A DNA stretch of 11,051 nucleotides from NCBI GenBank assembly GCA_910578505.1, contig CAJTPV010000060.1, positions 1 through 11,051 on the forward strand, in the 5' to 3' direction. Source of the stretch: an uncultured Oscillospiraceae bacterium. Lineage in GTDB: Bacteria; Bacillota; Clostridia; Oscillospirales; Oscillospiraceae. The position numbers were made by a program, and so were the translations under genes. The notes beneath the pieces were generated by a model. It was not told where the DNA came from, searched no databases, and saw only the letters and a list, made by a program, of their open reading frames with translations. Of this stretch, positions 1 through 5,810 are shown one piece after another. The first letter of the stretch is position 1. Each line of letters opens with the position of its first letter.

Positions 1-205
1 TGGAGAGGTAATAAACCTTTTCCAGCCGGATCATGCCGTTTTCCTCGCTCGTCCGTACCTCTGCGGGGTAAAGGACCGCAGGGGGCGGCGCTCCCTGGGC
101 CGGTTCCGTTCCCTCTGTCTCCGCCGCCAGCGCCGTGCAGGGCAAAGCGGCCAGGGCCAGCAGGAGCGCGGAGGCCAGGGAAAACAGCCTGTGGTGTTTC
201 TTCAT
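1..205 (-). CDS. Secreted mobile-element protein, N-terminal part (cut by window edge)
   Basis: The reading frame starts at the ATG at 205 and is still open at base 1, so 68 residues are visible and the C-terminus is missing. The protein begins MKKHHRLFSLASALLLALA, a typical Gram-positive signal peptide: basic n-region, hydrophobic core at about residues 7-24, and likely cleavage after an Ala-rich stretch near residue 28 (TALAA). A Pro/Glu/Ala-rich linker follows, then a segment ending LEKVYYLS. A strong ribosome binding site (AGGAGG, 213-218) lies 7 bases upstream of the ATG. The gene follows the methyltransferase by 19 bases, so the two are probably cotranscribed. Tn1549-type elements encode secreted proteins of unknown function near their transfer genes (CD1107-type), and this may be one. 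That family link is from memory and weak. Export is well supported; function is not. Confidence 0.72.
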   Translation of the reverse strand, partial: MKKHHRLFSLASALLLALAALPCTALAAETEGTEPAQGAPPPAVLYPAEVRTSEENGMIRLEKVYYLS

Positions 206-224
206 GGAAAAACCTCCTCGTTTC

Positions 225-821
225 TTAATGTGGGTATTCTCGTACATAGGCGGCAAAGCGCCGTTCCTGCGCTTCAAAATAGTCGCCGTCAATCTCATAG
301 CCGGTGAAGTCCAGCCCTGCGTCATAGGCGGCGATCCGGCTGCTCCCGCTGCCTAAATGGGTGTCCAGGATTTTGTCGCCCGGTTTGGCGAACAGGGCGT
401 ATATCCAGGCATAGAGTGCGATGGGCTTTTGCGTGGGGTGGATGCGGCCCGGCTGTACCGGGGACAGGGCGATCCGTTTGCAGGTCAGGTCAAAATTCGT
501 CCAGGCCAATTCAAAGGACGCAAAGGAGACTTCCGGGGAATACTTCTTGTCCCAGCACAGCCAGCAGTGGCTGTCGGCGGCGGGGAGCATACTGATGAAG
601 TGGTTGGCCCCCCATATGATTTGGTGCCTGGACACGCGCCGCAGCTCCCGGAAATACTCCGGGGGAGGCGGCTTGGCGTCCCAGAATACGGGTTTGTATT
701 TGCGGGGCTTGCCCTTGCGCCGCCCCATATCGCCCCGAATGTTGAGGCCGTATGGGGGATCGACAACAGCGAGGTCAAAGGCGTTTTCCGGCAGCTCCCA
801 CAAAATATCTGTGCAGTCCAT
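225..821 (-). CDS. Orphan beta-class DNA amino-methyltransferase (DPPY type)
   Basis: This is a DNA N6-adenine or N4-cytosine methyltransferase that transfers methyl groups from S-adenosylmethionine. Catalytic motif IV (VVDPPYGL, about residues 19-26) comes first. The HPTQKP motif and the SAM-binding loop (ILDTHLGSGSS, then GYEIDGDYFEAQ) lie near the C-terminus. This order defines the beta class. At 198 residues it is short, with a small target-recognition region, as in phage and ICE orphan enzymes. No restriction endonuclease is adjacent, so it probably shields the element's own DNA. The only canonical start is ATG 821, but the ribosome binding site (AAAGGAGG, 851-858) is 29 bases upstream, and the frame stays open past it with plausible codons reading INIAYH just before the Met. 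The true start is therefore uncertain. Target sequence cannot be read from the protein. Confidence 0.9.
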   Translation of the reverse strand: MDCTDILWELPENAFDLAVVDPPYGLNIRGDMGRRKGKPRKYKPVFWDAKPPPPEYFRELRRVSRHQIIWGANHFISMLPAADSHCWLCWDKKYSPEVSFASFELAWTNFDLTCKRIALSPVQPGRIHPTQKPIALYAWIYALFAKPGDKILDTHLGSGSSRIAAYDAGLDFTGYEIDGDYFEAQERRFAAYVREYPH

Positions 822-850
822 GTGATACGCTATGTTGATACGGCTGGTCC

Positions 851-858
851 CCTCCTTT
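851..858 (-). promoter_or_regulatory. Ribosome binding site far from the annotated methyltransferase start
   Basis: The minus strand reads AAAGGAGG, a near-perfect Shine-Dalgarno sequence. It is 29 bases from ATG 821, too far for normal use, and no ATG, GTG or TTG lies in frame at the expected 5-10 base spacing. The same octamer stands 5 bases before the mobC ATG (4348-4355). Confidence 0.7.
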
Positions 859-870
859 CTCGGTGAAATA

Positions 871-901
871 AAAAATGCGTCTCACCGTGAAACGCATTTT
901 T
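871..901 (-). repeat. Dispersed hairpin, copy 1 (methyltransferase leader)
   Basis: An inverted repeat with 15-base arms around a one-base centre (core TCACCGTGA on the plus strand) and one imperfect pair (C881/A891). In minus-strand RNA that pair is G-U. On the minus strand the stem is followed by a T-run, so it also resembles an intrinsic terminator or attenuator. It ends 12 bases before the methyltransferase ribosome binding site. Related copies are at 4370-4396, 5076-5104 and 8379-8411. Confidence 0.9.
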
Positions 902-990
902 GCCGGTTCCGGGGCGCGGACGCGCCCGCCACCCCCGCCAGCGATAACCGCCGGACTTTCCGGGAAACGCACCCGTCTCCCCATAGTAGC

Positions 991-1014
991 AAAAACCGGC
1001 GCAAGCCGGTTTTT
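991..1014. terminator. Bidirectional intrinsic terminator
   Basis: A perfect inverted repeat: AAAAACCGGC, loop GCAA, GCCGGTTTTT. The GC stem has a GNRA-type tetraloop, and the A/T tails make it a Rho-independent terminator on either strand. It lies between the degenerate ArdC-like gene and the methyltransferase, so it probably ends the mobC-relaxase-pcfB transcript. The methyltransferase would then need a promoter between here and 860; I could not identify one confidently. Confidence 0.85.
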
Positions 1015-1164
1015 GGGGTATGCCCCCCCCTTGATTACTAAAAGCACCGGCGGACTTTGGCAGTCAAGGCCCGCGCCGACCGCCCCAGCGGGCGGCGCGG
1101 CTTGCCTTGGCCTTGACGGACAAAGGCCGGTGGTGTAAAATCCGCGGGGCTGGGGGCATACCCC
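1015..1164. other. 150-nt imperfect inverted repeat, function unknown
   Basis: Nested complementary arms span the whole segment: 1015-1027 with 1152-1164 (13 bases, perfect), 1045-1051 with 1126-1132, 1055-1059 with 1121-1125, 1063-1070 with 1110-1117, and an inner GC hairpin 1080-1085 with 1090-1095 around loop CAGC. No plausible gene lies in it. It starts 17 bases after the stop of the ArdC-like gene and abuts the terminator at 991-1014. It could be a miniature inverted-repeat element, a structured RNA or a DNA site such as an origin. The sequence shows the structure but not the role. Confidence 0.75.
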
Positions 1165-1180
1165 GGATCGTGCCGACTGA

Positions 1181-2074
1181 TTACCGCCTGCCGTATTGCC
1201 GGTTATTGCTGCCCCGGCTGGCGGTATGCTCCTGCTGGCGGGGCTGGATGCCACGCTCCACGGTGTCGCCCATATTCCGGGCGGTCTGCCGCATGAAGTC
1301 CAGGGACTTTCCGCGGTCATCCGGCGAATAGTAGCTGTAAAACTGCTGTACGCCCGCCGCGTCCGGCACGGGGCAGTCCACCCCGAAACGGCGGCACACC
1401 ATGAAGCCGACGCTCTCGGCGTTCAACTGGAACGCGCCCCGGTCATAGTCCCGGTTCATGCCCCGGTCATGGAGGCGGGCAAAGCTGATCTCGGTGGCGA
1501 GGGCGGCGAACACTTCCAGGGTGCTGTACCCCGTGTTGATTTCCAGAATACATTCGCGCTCATTGTAGCGCACGGGCACTTCCAGCCCCGTGTTTTCGAT
1601 GAAGCCCACAGGGGCGGTATCCAACAGGGCGGCAAACGCCGCGTTCAGTCTCTCGCTGCCCTCGGTCAGCGGCTCAGGTTCTCTCATGGGTCTGCCGGTG
1701 GTCTGGCTTACATCGTAGTAGTTACCCATAAGGTAGCCCCGGAAATTGGGGTTGCGGGACGGGACGAAAACCGCCGCCCCCTTGCTCATTTCCTCGTCCA
1801 TCACATACCGGCCCTGTTTATGCCAAAAATCGGTGGTGCCGATCTTGGTGGGGTCTGCCATCTGCGATAGGGTCAGGGCGATATTCCCGGCGCTCAGGCC
1901 GATGTTGTCCGCCTGCAAAATAAGGAAGCGTGTGTAGAGATCGGGGTTGGCTGTAATGGCCATCAGCGCCCCGTCCCGTGTTTGGGACAACTGATTACGT
2001 TCGGCCCTGCGGTTCTCGGTGCGCTGCTGCTTGCTCTCAGCCTTGGAGTTAAGGATTTCACTTAAACTTGGCAT
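1181..2074 (-). CDS. ArdC-like protein with a lost metallopeptidase site
   Basis: A 297-residue protein aligning along its length with the ArdC protein at 6138-7091. Shared landmarks are an N-terminal ssDNA-binding-like region (FWHKQGRYVMDEEMSKGAAV, about 83-102, against TWTQLGRQVKKGEKGIQI), YDVSQTTGRP (120-129, against FDLSQTEGRE), and a C-terminal region NAESVGFMVCRRFGVD (218-233, against EAESIAYVVCQHFGID). The zinc motif HEIAH of the other protein is TEISF here (194-198), so both histidines are gone and peptidase activity is not expected. The N-terminal 30 residues are charged, and a basic tail ends YGRR. ATG 2074 has AAGGTGA 5 bases upstream, overlapping the pcfB stop, so it is translated with pcfB. 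ArdC proteins protect incoming ssDNA from restriction; this one may keep DNA binding only. It could also be an accessory transfer factor. Confidence 0.75.
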   Translation of the reverse strand: MPSLSEILNSKAESKQQRTENRRAERNQLSQTRDGALMAITANPDLYTRFLILQADNIGLSAGNIALTLSQMADPTKIGTTDFWHKQGRYVMDEEMSKGAAVFVPSRNPNFRGYLMGNYYDVSQTTGRPMREPEPLTEGSERLNAAFAALLDTAPVGFIENTGLEVPVRYNERECILEINTGYSTLEVFAALATEISFARLHDRGMNRDYDRGAFQLNAESVGFMVCRRFGVDCPVPDAAGVQQFYSYYSPDDRGKSLDFMRQTARNMGDTVERGIQPRQQEHTASRGSNNRQYGRR

Positions 2075-2078
2075 AGAT

Positions 2079-2666
2079 TCACCTTACCTTTCTGTTCGTT
2101 TTTTCCGGCCCAGGGCGGGACTGTGCCGCCAGCCGCTGTAACTGATCCAGCTTCTTCTTGGTGGGGGAGTCCGGTTCAACAGCCGCCGCAGTCGTCTGAG
2201 ACGGTTTCAAGCCACTCCCGCGCTCTGGCGAGGATTTCTTTTGTGGAGCGCGGGACTTCGCTTTTTTTTGCGTGTCCTCCTCCTGTTCCTTTTGGGGAAT
2301 GGGGTAGCCCAACTGCTGCATGATGGCGTTGAGCAGGGCGGCGTAGTTCTCATTGGAAACCACATTAAGCATCCCGTTGTCATTCCCCTTTTTCTGAGCG
2401 AAAAAGTAGAGGACTCCAAACTCCTTGGCCAGCTTCTGGAATTTGGCCTTGTCCTCGGCCTTGATGGGAATGACCACGGCGGGGGCCGGGTCGCGGGCCA
2501 GCCGCTTGGCCGTGGTCTGGCCCACCACTTTCATGTCCTGCTTGGCAATCGCCAGCAGAAGGGCGGCGACATTCTTCACGCCCTCCAGGGTCAGCTTCGC
2601 CGCCGCCTCGGTCGCCTGTAAGCTCTCCCGTACTACAACGTCGGCAGCTTCAGCACTTACATCCAT
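2079..2666 (-). CDS. pcfB: PcfB-family conjugation accessory protein (DUF3801)
   Basis: A 195-residue protein with an N-terminal domain (about residues 1-120) matching the PcfB/DUF3801 pattern: an opening MDVSAEAADVVVRESLQATE, a helical stretch, then FGVLYFFAQKK and a short region on residues of the NENYAALLNAIMQQLGY type. The C-terminal 75 residues are Lys/Gln/Ser/Pro-rich and probably disordered, ending RKVR. In the enterococcal plasmid pCF10, PcfB is a cytoplasmic factor that helps bring the relaxosome to the coupling protein PcfC. The gene overlaps the relaxase 3' end by 10 bases, as expected for functional coupling. The start ATG 2666 follows the purine-rich stretch GGAGAAGAAAGG. Unlike the pCF10 order, no coupling-protein gene follows directly; a degenerate ArdC-like gene does. 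Confidence 0.85.
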   Translation of the reverse strand: MDVSAEAADVVVRESLQATEAAAKLTLEGVKNVAALLLAIAKQDMKVVGQTTAKRLARDPAPAVVIPIKAEDKAKFQKLAKEFGVLYFFAQKKGNDNGMLNVVSNENYAALLNAIMQQLGYPIPQKEQEEDTQKKAKSRAPQKKSSPERGSGLKPSQTTAAAVEPDSPTKKKLDQLQRLAAQSRPGPEKTNRKVR

Positions 2667-4033
2667 TTGCCTTTCTTCTCCTTTCTTACTTGCTCGTCCG
2701 TTCGATCCCGGACGGCCTTATGGCTGCTCCGTTCTTCCTGCCGCATGAGCTGCTCCCGATCCCTGATTTTCGGAATATCCTCCATAATTTTTCGGCAGAT
2801 CGTCAACTCGCGGCGGGTGGAGCGCAGCTTGTCATTGACAGTTTCCAGCTCGGCCTCCACGTCCCGGCCCTCGCGCCGCGCCCCGTACAACTCCCGGCGA
2901 TAGTCCACCAGCAGGTCAATCTGGCCTTGCAGGGCGTCGCCCAGCATGGCAAGCTGGCTGTCCGTCTCTATGCGGTATTGCAGTAGAAAACAGAATTGTT
3001 TTTGGTAGCGTTGGAGCTTTGCCACTTCCCGGCGAACAGCCGGGGGCGGCGGGGTGCGCCGGGGGCGGCGGTAGCCGTTGAGTAAATATAAGTAGCGCAG
3101 ATAGAGCGCACGAAAGCCGCGCACTTTCCGGCGCGGCTGACGGGGGACAGCGCCCCCTCGAACGGTATAACGTTTTTTTACCTGGGGAATGGGGCGTACC
3201 AGCGGTATGGGCGGCGCAGACGGCGGCAGGGGCAGCTCGTAGGGTTCGCCCCGCCGCGCCGCCGCCAGCCGTTCCCGGATGTGGGCTTCGGTGTAACCGT
3301 CGCCCAGGCTGTCCAGCCGGAATACATAGTCCCCGCCTGGGGGCTGGACGGCGGTATGCTTCACATTCGATCCATATTTAATGGTATAGCCCTGCCGCCG
3401 CAGGGCGGCAAGGAAGGAGTCAAAGGTAAAGCTCTCCCCGATGGCGGCGTCAATATCCTGCATGACCCCGGCCATCACGATTTTTCGCCCTTGTTTTTCC
3501 GCTGTCCACTCGGTATAATGTTTTCCGTGGCCCTGCGGCTCAATGACCGACAGGCCGCGCTCCCGGCTTACCTCGTTGGACGTGCCGCGCAGATCCCCAA
3601 AATAACTTTGGAAGTCGCTGCGGTATTTCTTCCCGTCCACAAAGGAAACGGAATTGAAAACGATGTGACAGTGGAGATGCGCCCGATCAACATGGGTCGC
3701 CACAACAACCTCGTACTTGTCCCCCAGCAGACGGCGGGCAAATTCCACCCCGGCGGCGTGGGCCTCATCCGGCGTTACCTCGCCGGGGGCGTAGGAATGG
3801 ATGATATGGTAGCCCAAAACGCCACCCTTTTTGTCCCAGCGCCTCTTGGTGGCGCGCATATCCGACAGGGCGGTGTCCGGGTAGCAGTTGATGCCTGTGA
3901 CAAGCTGGTGCGTCTTGTCCGGGTTCTCCGCATAGGCCAGCGCGGCGGCGAGGCCGGTTTTTTCCTCGTTCAGCACATAGTCAATGCAGTGATCCATGCG
4001 CCCGTGCAGGGTGATGATTTTGTCGTAGGCCAA
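2657..4033 (-). CDS. Relaxase / mobilization nuclease, MOBP (MobA/VirD2) type
   Basis: This protein nicks one strand at oriT and stays covalently attached to lead it into the recipient. In its 458 residues, Tyr19 in IDYVLNEEKTG is the likely nucleophile (motif I). Motif II is around GYHIIHSYAPGEVTPDEAH (74-92). The metal-binding motif III is HVDRAHLHCHIVFN (114-127), with the HxHxxxN histidines intact. A Pro/Arg-rich linker (about 265-335) leads to a charged, coiled-coil-like C-terminus. The start is TTG at 4033, directly after the MobC stop TAA in the same frame. AAGGAG at 4043-4048, 9 bases upstream, supports initiation at this TTG. Residue 1 is therefore encoded by TTG. The overlap with pcfB and abutment with mobC indicate a single transfer operon. 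Confidence 0.95.
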   Translation of the reverse strand: MAYDKIITLHGRMDHCIDYVLNEEKTGLAAALAYAENPDKTHQLVTGINCYPDTALSDMRATKRRWDKKGGVLGYHIIHSYAPGEVTPDEAHAAGVEFARRLLGDKYEVVVATHVDRAHLHCHIVFNSVSFVDGKKYRSDFQSYFGDLRGTSNEVSRERGLSVIEPQGHGKHYTEWTAEKQGRKIVMAGVMQDIDAAIGESFTFDSFLAALRRQGYTIKYGSNVKHTAVQPPGGDYVFRLDSLGDGYTEAHIRERLAAARRGEPYELPLPPSAPPIPLVRPIPQVKKRYTVRGGAVPRQPRRKVRGFRALYLRYLYLLNGYRRPRRTPPPPAVRREVAKLQRYQKQFCFLLQYRIETDSQLAMLGDALQGQIDLLVDYRRELYGARREGRDVEAELETVNDKLRSTRRELTICRKIMEDIPKIRDREQLMRQEERSSHKAVRDRTDEQVRKEKKGKWM

Positions 4034-4342
4034 TTACAGCGTCTCCTTTACCGTGCGCCACGCCTGCCGGACTAAAGCGGCGGCCTCCGCAATCTCCGCT
4101 TTGCCGATGCCCTTGGTGGCGTTGGCCCAATACGCGATCTGATTTACATTATTGCCGATGGCCGACAGCTCCCGGAGCAGGGCGGCATAGGTGTCGGGCG
4201 GGCGGGGGCGCAGTTGTACTCCAGCGGTGAGTGCGCGGAGAAACGGGTCAATGCCCAGCCCCGCAAGCTCGGCCTGCTTCTTCAGGTGCCGGTATTCCTG
4301 CTCATTCATCCACACGCTCACATGGCGATTGCGTTTCCTCAT
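4034..4342 (-). CDS. mobC: MobC-like relaxosome protein
   Basis: A 102-residue relaxosome accessory protein. The N-terminus (RHVSVWMNEQEYRHLKKQAE, about 6-25) resembles a ribbon-helix-helix DNA-binding fold. The C-terminal half carries the MobC signature LSAIGNNVNQIAYWAN (about 59-74). Such proteins bind oriT and open it so that the relaxase can nick. ATG 4342 has AAAGGAGG at 4348-4355, 5 bases upstream, and the hairpin repeat at 4370-4396 lies just before that. The stop TAA is immediately followed by the relaxase TTG in the same frame, so the two products are separated by a single stop codon. A divergent plus-strand vanZ-like gene lies upstream. Confidence 0.93.
   Translation of the reverse strand: MRKRNRHVSVWMNEQEYRHLKKQAELAGLGIDPFLRALTAGVQLRPRPPDTYAALLRELSAIGNNVNQIAYWANATKGIGKAEIAEAAALVRQAWRTVKETL
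4043..4048 (-). promoter_or_regulatory. Ribosome binding site deciding the relaxase TTG start
   Basis: The minus strand reads AAGGAG inside the last codons of mobC, 9 bases before the relaxase TTG at 4033. It is what makes the non-ATG start credible and indicates coupled translation. Confidence 0.75.
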
Positions 4343-4369
4343 GGCATCCTCCTTTCGGTGGGCAGTAAA

Positions 4370-4396
4370 AAATACGTCTCACCGTGAGACGCATTT
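4370..4396 (-). repeat. Dispersed hairpin, copy 2 (mobC leader)
   Basis: An inverted repeat with 13-base arms around C4383. The only imperfect pair is A4374/C4392, which becomes U-G in minus-strand RNA. A run of six T follows on the minus strand, then 14 bases to the mobC ribosome binding site. The leader between hairpin and binding site resembles that of the methyltransferase (copy 1), sharing CACCGA and AAAGGAGG elements. Confidence 0.9.
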
Positions 4397-4415
4397 CTGC
4401 AATATTAAATTGGCA

Positions 4416-4444
4416 TTGAATGTGCTTTGTTCCTGTGCTATAAT
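4416..4444 (+). promoter_or_regulatory. Sigma-A type promoter for the vanZ-like gene
   Basis: The plus strand has TTGAAT (4416-4421), a 17-base spacer, and a perfect TATAAT (4439-4444) preceded by TGC, an extended -10. It lies 36 bases upstream of the vanZ-like ATG. The -35 matches consensus at four of six positions. Confidence 0.75.
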
Positions 4445-4480
4445 TTTTTTACAAATCCATAATTGAAAAGAAACGATATT

Positions 4481-5014
4481 ATGAAATATGCCTTAAAATA
4501 TGTAATAGATTTTATAGCGTTGGCTATCTTATATGCGTTCTACTTCTTCAAAAGATGGAAAAGCAAAGGTAGAGATACATTGTTTTTTAACACGCTCATG
4601 TATGTGTATCTATCTTTTGTGGTTTTTTTCACTTTGATGCCAATCATAGTGAAACTCCCCTTTATTTTCAATCACCCCTACACTCCTATGAATATGGTGC
4701 CATTTGTAGATGTGTTATCGGGCAGGGGAGATTTTCTCAGGCAGATAGTGTTAAATATCATTATGACTGTACCGTTTGGCTTTCTATACCCGCTTTCGCA
4801 AGGTCAAAAATCAGGTTTTTTCAAAACGATATTCTGTTGCTTTCTTTTGAGCCTTGGCATTGAGTTGCTGCAACCGCTGATTAGCGGTTCCCGTTCTTCG
4901 GACATTACGGACTTGATTACTAATGTAATTGGTGGAATGATAGGATATTGTTTTTATATCATTTTTAAGCCGATTACAAACTGGATTTCAGAACAGCTAA
5001 CAAAGAATAGTTAA
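4481..5014 (+). CDS. VanZ-family membrane protein
   Basis: A 177-residue integral membrane protein. Hydrophobic segments lie at about residues 5-23, 37-58, 86-106, 113-131 and 145-162. VanZ-type landmarks are the NIIMTVPFGFLYPL segment (92-105), SLGIELLQ (124-131), and the charged signature RSSDITDLITNVIGGMIGY (138-156). VanZ of the vanA cluster gives low-level teicoplanin resistance; other family members are of uncertain function, and this is not evidence of a van operon here. The start ATG 4481 is preferred; an in-frame TTG at 4463 has no better ribosome binding site. It is the only plus-strand gene and much more AT-rich than its neighbours, with many AAA, TTT and ATA codons, so it was probably acquired from a low-GC Firmicute. 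The product is likely a resistance or cell-envelope cargo protein. Confidence 0.88.
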   Translation: MKYALKYVIDFIALAILYAFYFFKRWKSKGRDTLFFNTLMYVYLSFVVFFTLMPIIVKLPFIFNHPYTPMNMVPFVDVLSGRGDFLRQIVLNIIMTVPFGFLYPLSQGQKSGFFKTIFCCFLLSLGIELLQPLISGSRSSDITDLITNVIGGMIGYCFYIIFKPITNWISEQLTKNS

Positions 5015-5075
5015 CAATCTGAACATTTCTGTTTACAAAAGAGTCTCTTGAAAATCGCCTCCTTGATTGATGCCG

Positions 5076-5104
5076 GAAATACGTCTCACGGTGAGACGTA
5101 TTTC
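5076..5104. repeat. Dispersed hairpin, copy 3
   Basis: A perfect inverted repeat with 14-base arms around G5090. At the position where copies 1 and 4 have G-C, this copy has A5081-T5099, a compensated pair. It lies 62 bases after the vanZ-like stop and could end that transcript, but no T-run follows on either strand. Unlike the other copies it does not directly precede a minus-strand gene. Confidence 0.9.
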
Positions 5105-5114
5105 GCTGGGGGGT

Positions 5115-5207
5115 TTAAGGGGGCTTCGCCCCTTAACAAGGGTCATTTGGTGTGCTACCAAATGACATACTTGCTCGGACAGCACCGCCTTTCGGCGGCG
5201 CTGTCCG
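5115..5207. other. Three consecutive hairpins, candidate oriT or structured intergenic element
   Basis: Hairpin A pairs TTAAGGGG (5115-5122) with CCCCTTAA (5129-5136). Hairpin B pairs GTCATTTGGT (5142-5151) with ACCAAATGAC (5157-5166), perfect 10-base arms around GTGCT. Hairpin C pairs CGGACAGC (5176-5183) with GCTGTCCG (5200-5207) and extends inward through CCGCC/GGCGG with one mismatch. None is followed by a convincing T-run. The segment sits upstream of the mobC-relaxase operon, where oriT is usually found, although the vanZ-like island now separates them. No nic consensus was recognised. Confidence 0.65.
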
Positions 5208-5216
5208 CTGTGGGTG

Positions 5217-5810
5217 CTACCTTACAGCCGGTTTCTTCTTACGGGGCGTCCTCTTTCTGACGGCAGAGGCGATGCGCTCTTTCTGGAGAACACAGTCCAG
5301 CTCCAGCTCATTTCCGGGTTTATAGTGGATGCGTTCAATACGCCCGTGGTCGTTAATCAGACTGTGAAAGTGCCCAGAATATGCTGCATAGGGCAGTTCA
5401 AGCTCTGTGCCGTCCGCAAAGGTCAGTTCTACCATTTCAGCGTGGACGGCGTTCCGCTTCACACGCTCTACCTGCTCTCCATATCGCAGGGGCTTAACTT
5501 GGCCCAGCACAGATGCGCCCTCCCGTCCAGGTTCAACGATGACACGGTACGCCTTGATATGCTCCGCGTCATAGTCGTAATGCGTCCAGGCGATGTGTGC
5601 TGTGCTTTCCTTGATAAATGCCTCCCGTTCCGGGACGCACAGTGTCCCGCAGGGGCGGCTCATCCAGAGAAATGTACGATCTTCCTGGCTGATTTCCAGC
5701 ATGGCGGCTTGCAGGCGCTTTTCGTCATAGGCAAAATCCGATTGATAGTGTTGGGTGTTTTCCTCCACAATTCCCGCCAAAAACGGAATAATATCAATCT
5801 TCTTTTCCAT
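5217..5810 (-). CDS. Uncharacterised ICE accessory protein (197 residues)
   Basis: I do not recognise a named domain. The sequence is that of a soluble, mixed alpha/beta protein with no signal peptide or membrane segment. It opens with a hydrophobic helix (IDIIPFLAGIVEEN), has an aromatic/cysteine stretch (FLWMSRPCGTLCVPEREAF, about 47-65), a WTHYDYDAEHIKAYRVIVE segment (about 74-92), and a very basic tail ending RTPRKKKPAVR. ATG 5810 lies 17 bases inside the end of the upstream gene and has only a weak ribosome binding site, so translation is probably coupled. As the last gene of a five-gene packed block with ArdC, it is likely an accessory factor acting in establishment or transfer. That is inferred from position only. 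Confidence 0.85.
   Translation of the reverse strand: MEKKIDIIPFLAGIVEENTQHYQSDFAYDEKRLQAAMLEISQEDRTFLWMSRPCGTLCVPEREAFIKESTAHIAWTHYDYDAEHIKAYRVIVEPGREGASVLGQVKPLRYGEQVERVKRNAVHAEMVELTFADGTELELPYAAYSGHFHSLINDHGRIERIHYKPGNELELDCVLQKERIASAVRKRTPRKKKPAVR

Larger units (their letters stand above)
4401..5060. other. AT-rich inserted island carrying vanZ-like cargo
   Basis: Base composition drops sharply here compared with the GC-rich flanks. The only gene is on the opposite strand to everything around it and has its own promoter. Hairpin repeats stand just outside both ends (4370-4396 and 5076-5104). This looks like cargo acquired between the accessory block and the mobC operon. No transposase or target duplication was found, and the edges are estimated from composition only. 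Confidence 0.6.

Noticed and set aside
775..1320. A 181-residue minus-strand open frame crossing the hairpin and structured region
   Set aside because: It is Pro/Gly/Arg-rich, passes through a terminator, the 150-nt repeat and the ends of two real genes, and resembles no protein family.
3281..4075. A 264-residue plus-strand open frame opposite the relaxase
   Set aside because: It is antisense to conserved relaxase motifs and is explained by GC-rich codon use.
4402..4430. A minus-strand promoter for mobC using TAATAT near 4402-4407
   Set aside because: No acceptable -35 element lies 16-18 bases upstream, so it was not listed as a feature.
5048..5260. Plus-strand frames reading NTSHRETHF-like peptides through hairpin copies 1, 2 and 3
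   Set aside because: The recurring peptide is the translation of the repeat itself; the frames otherwise share nothing and lack start signals.
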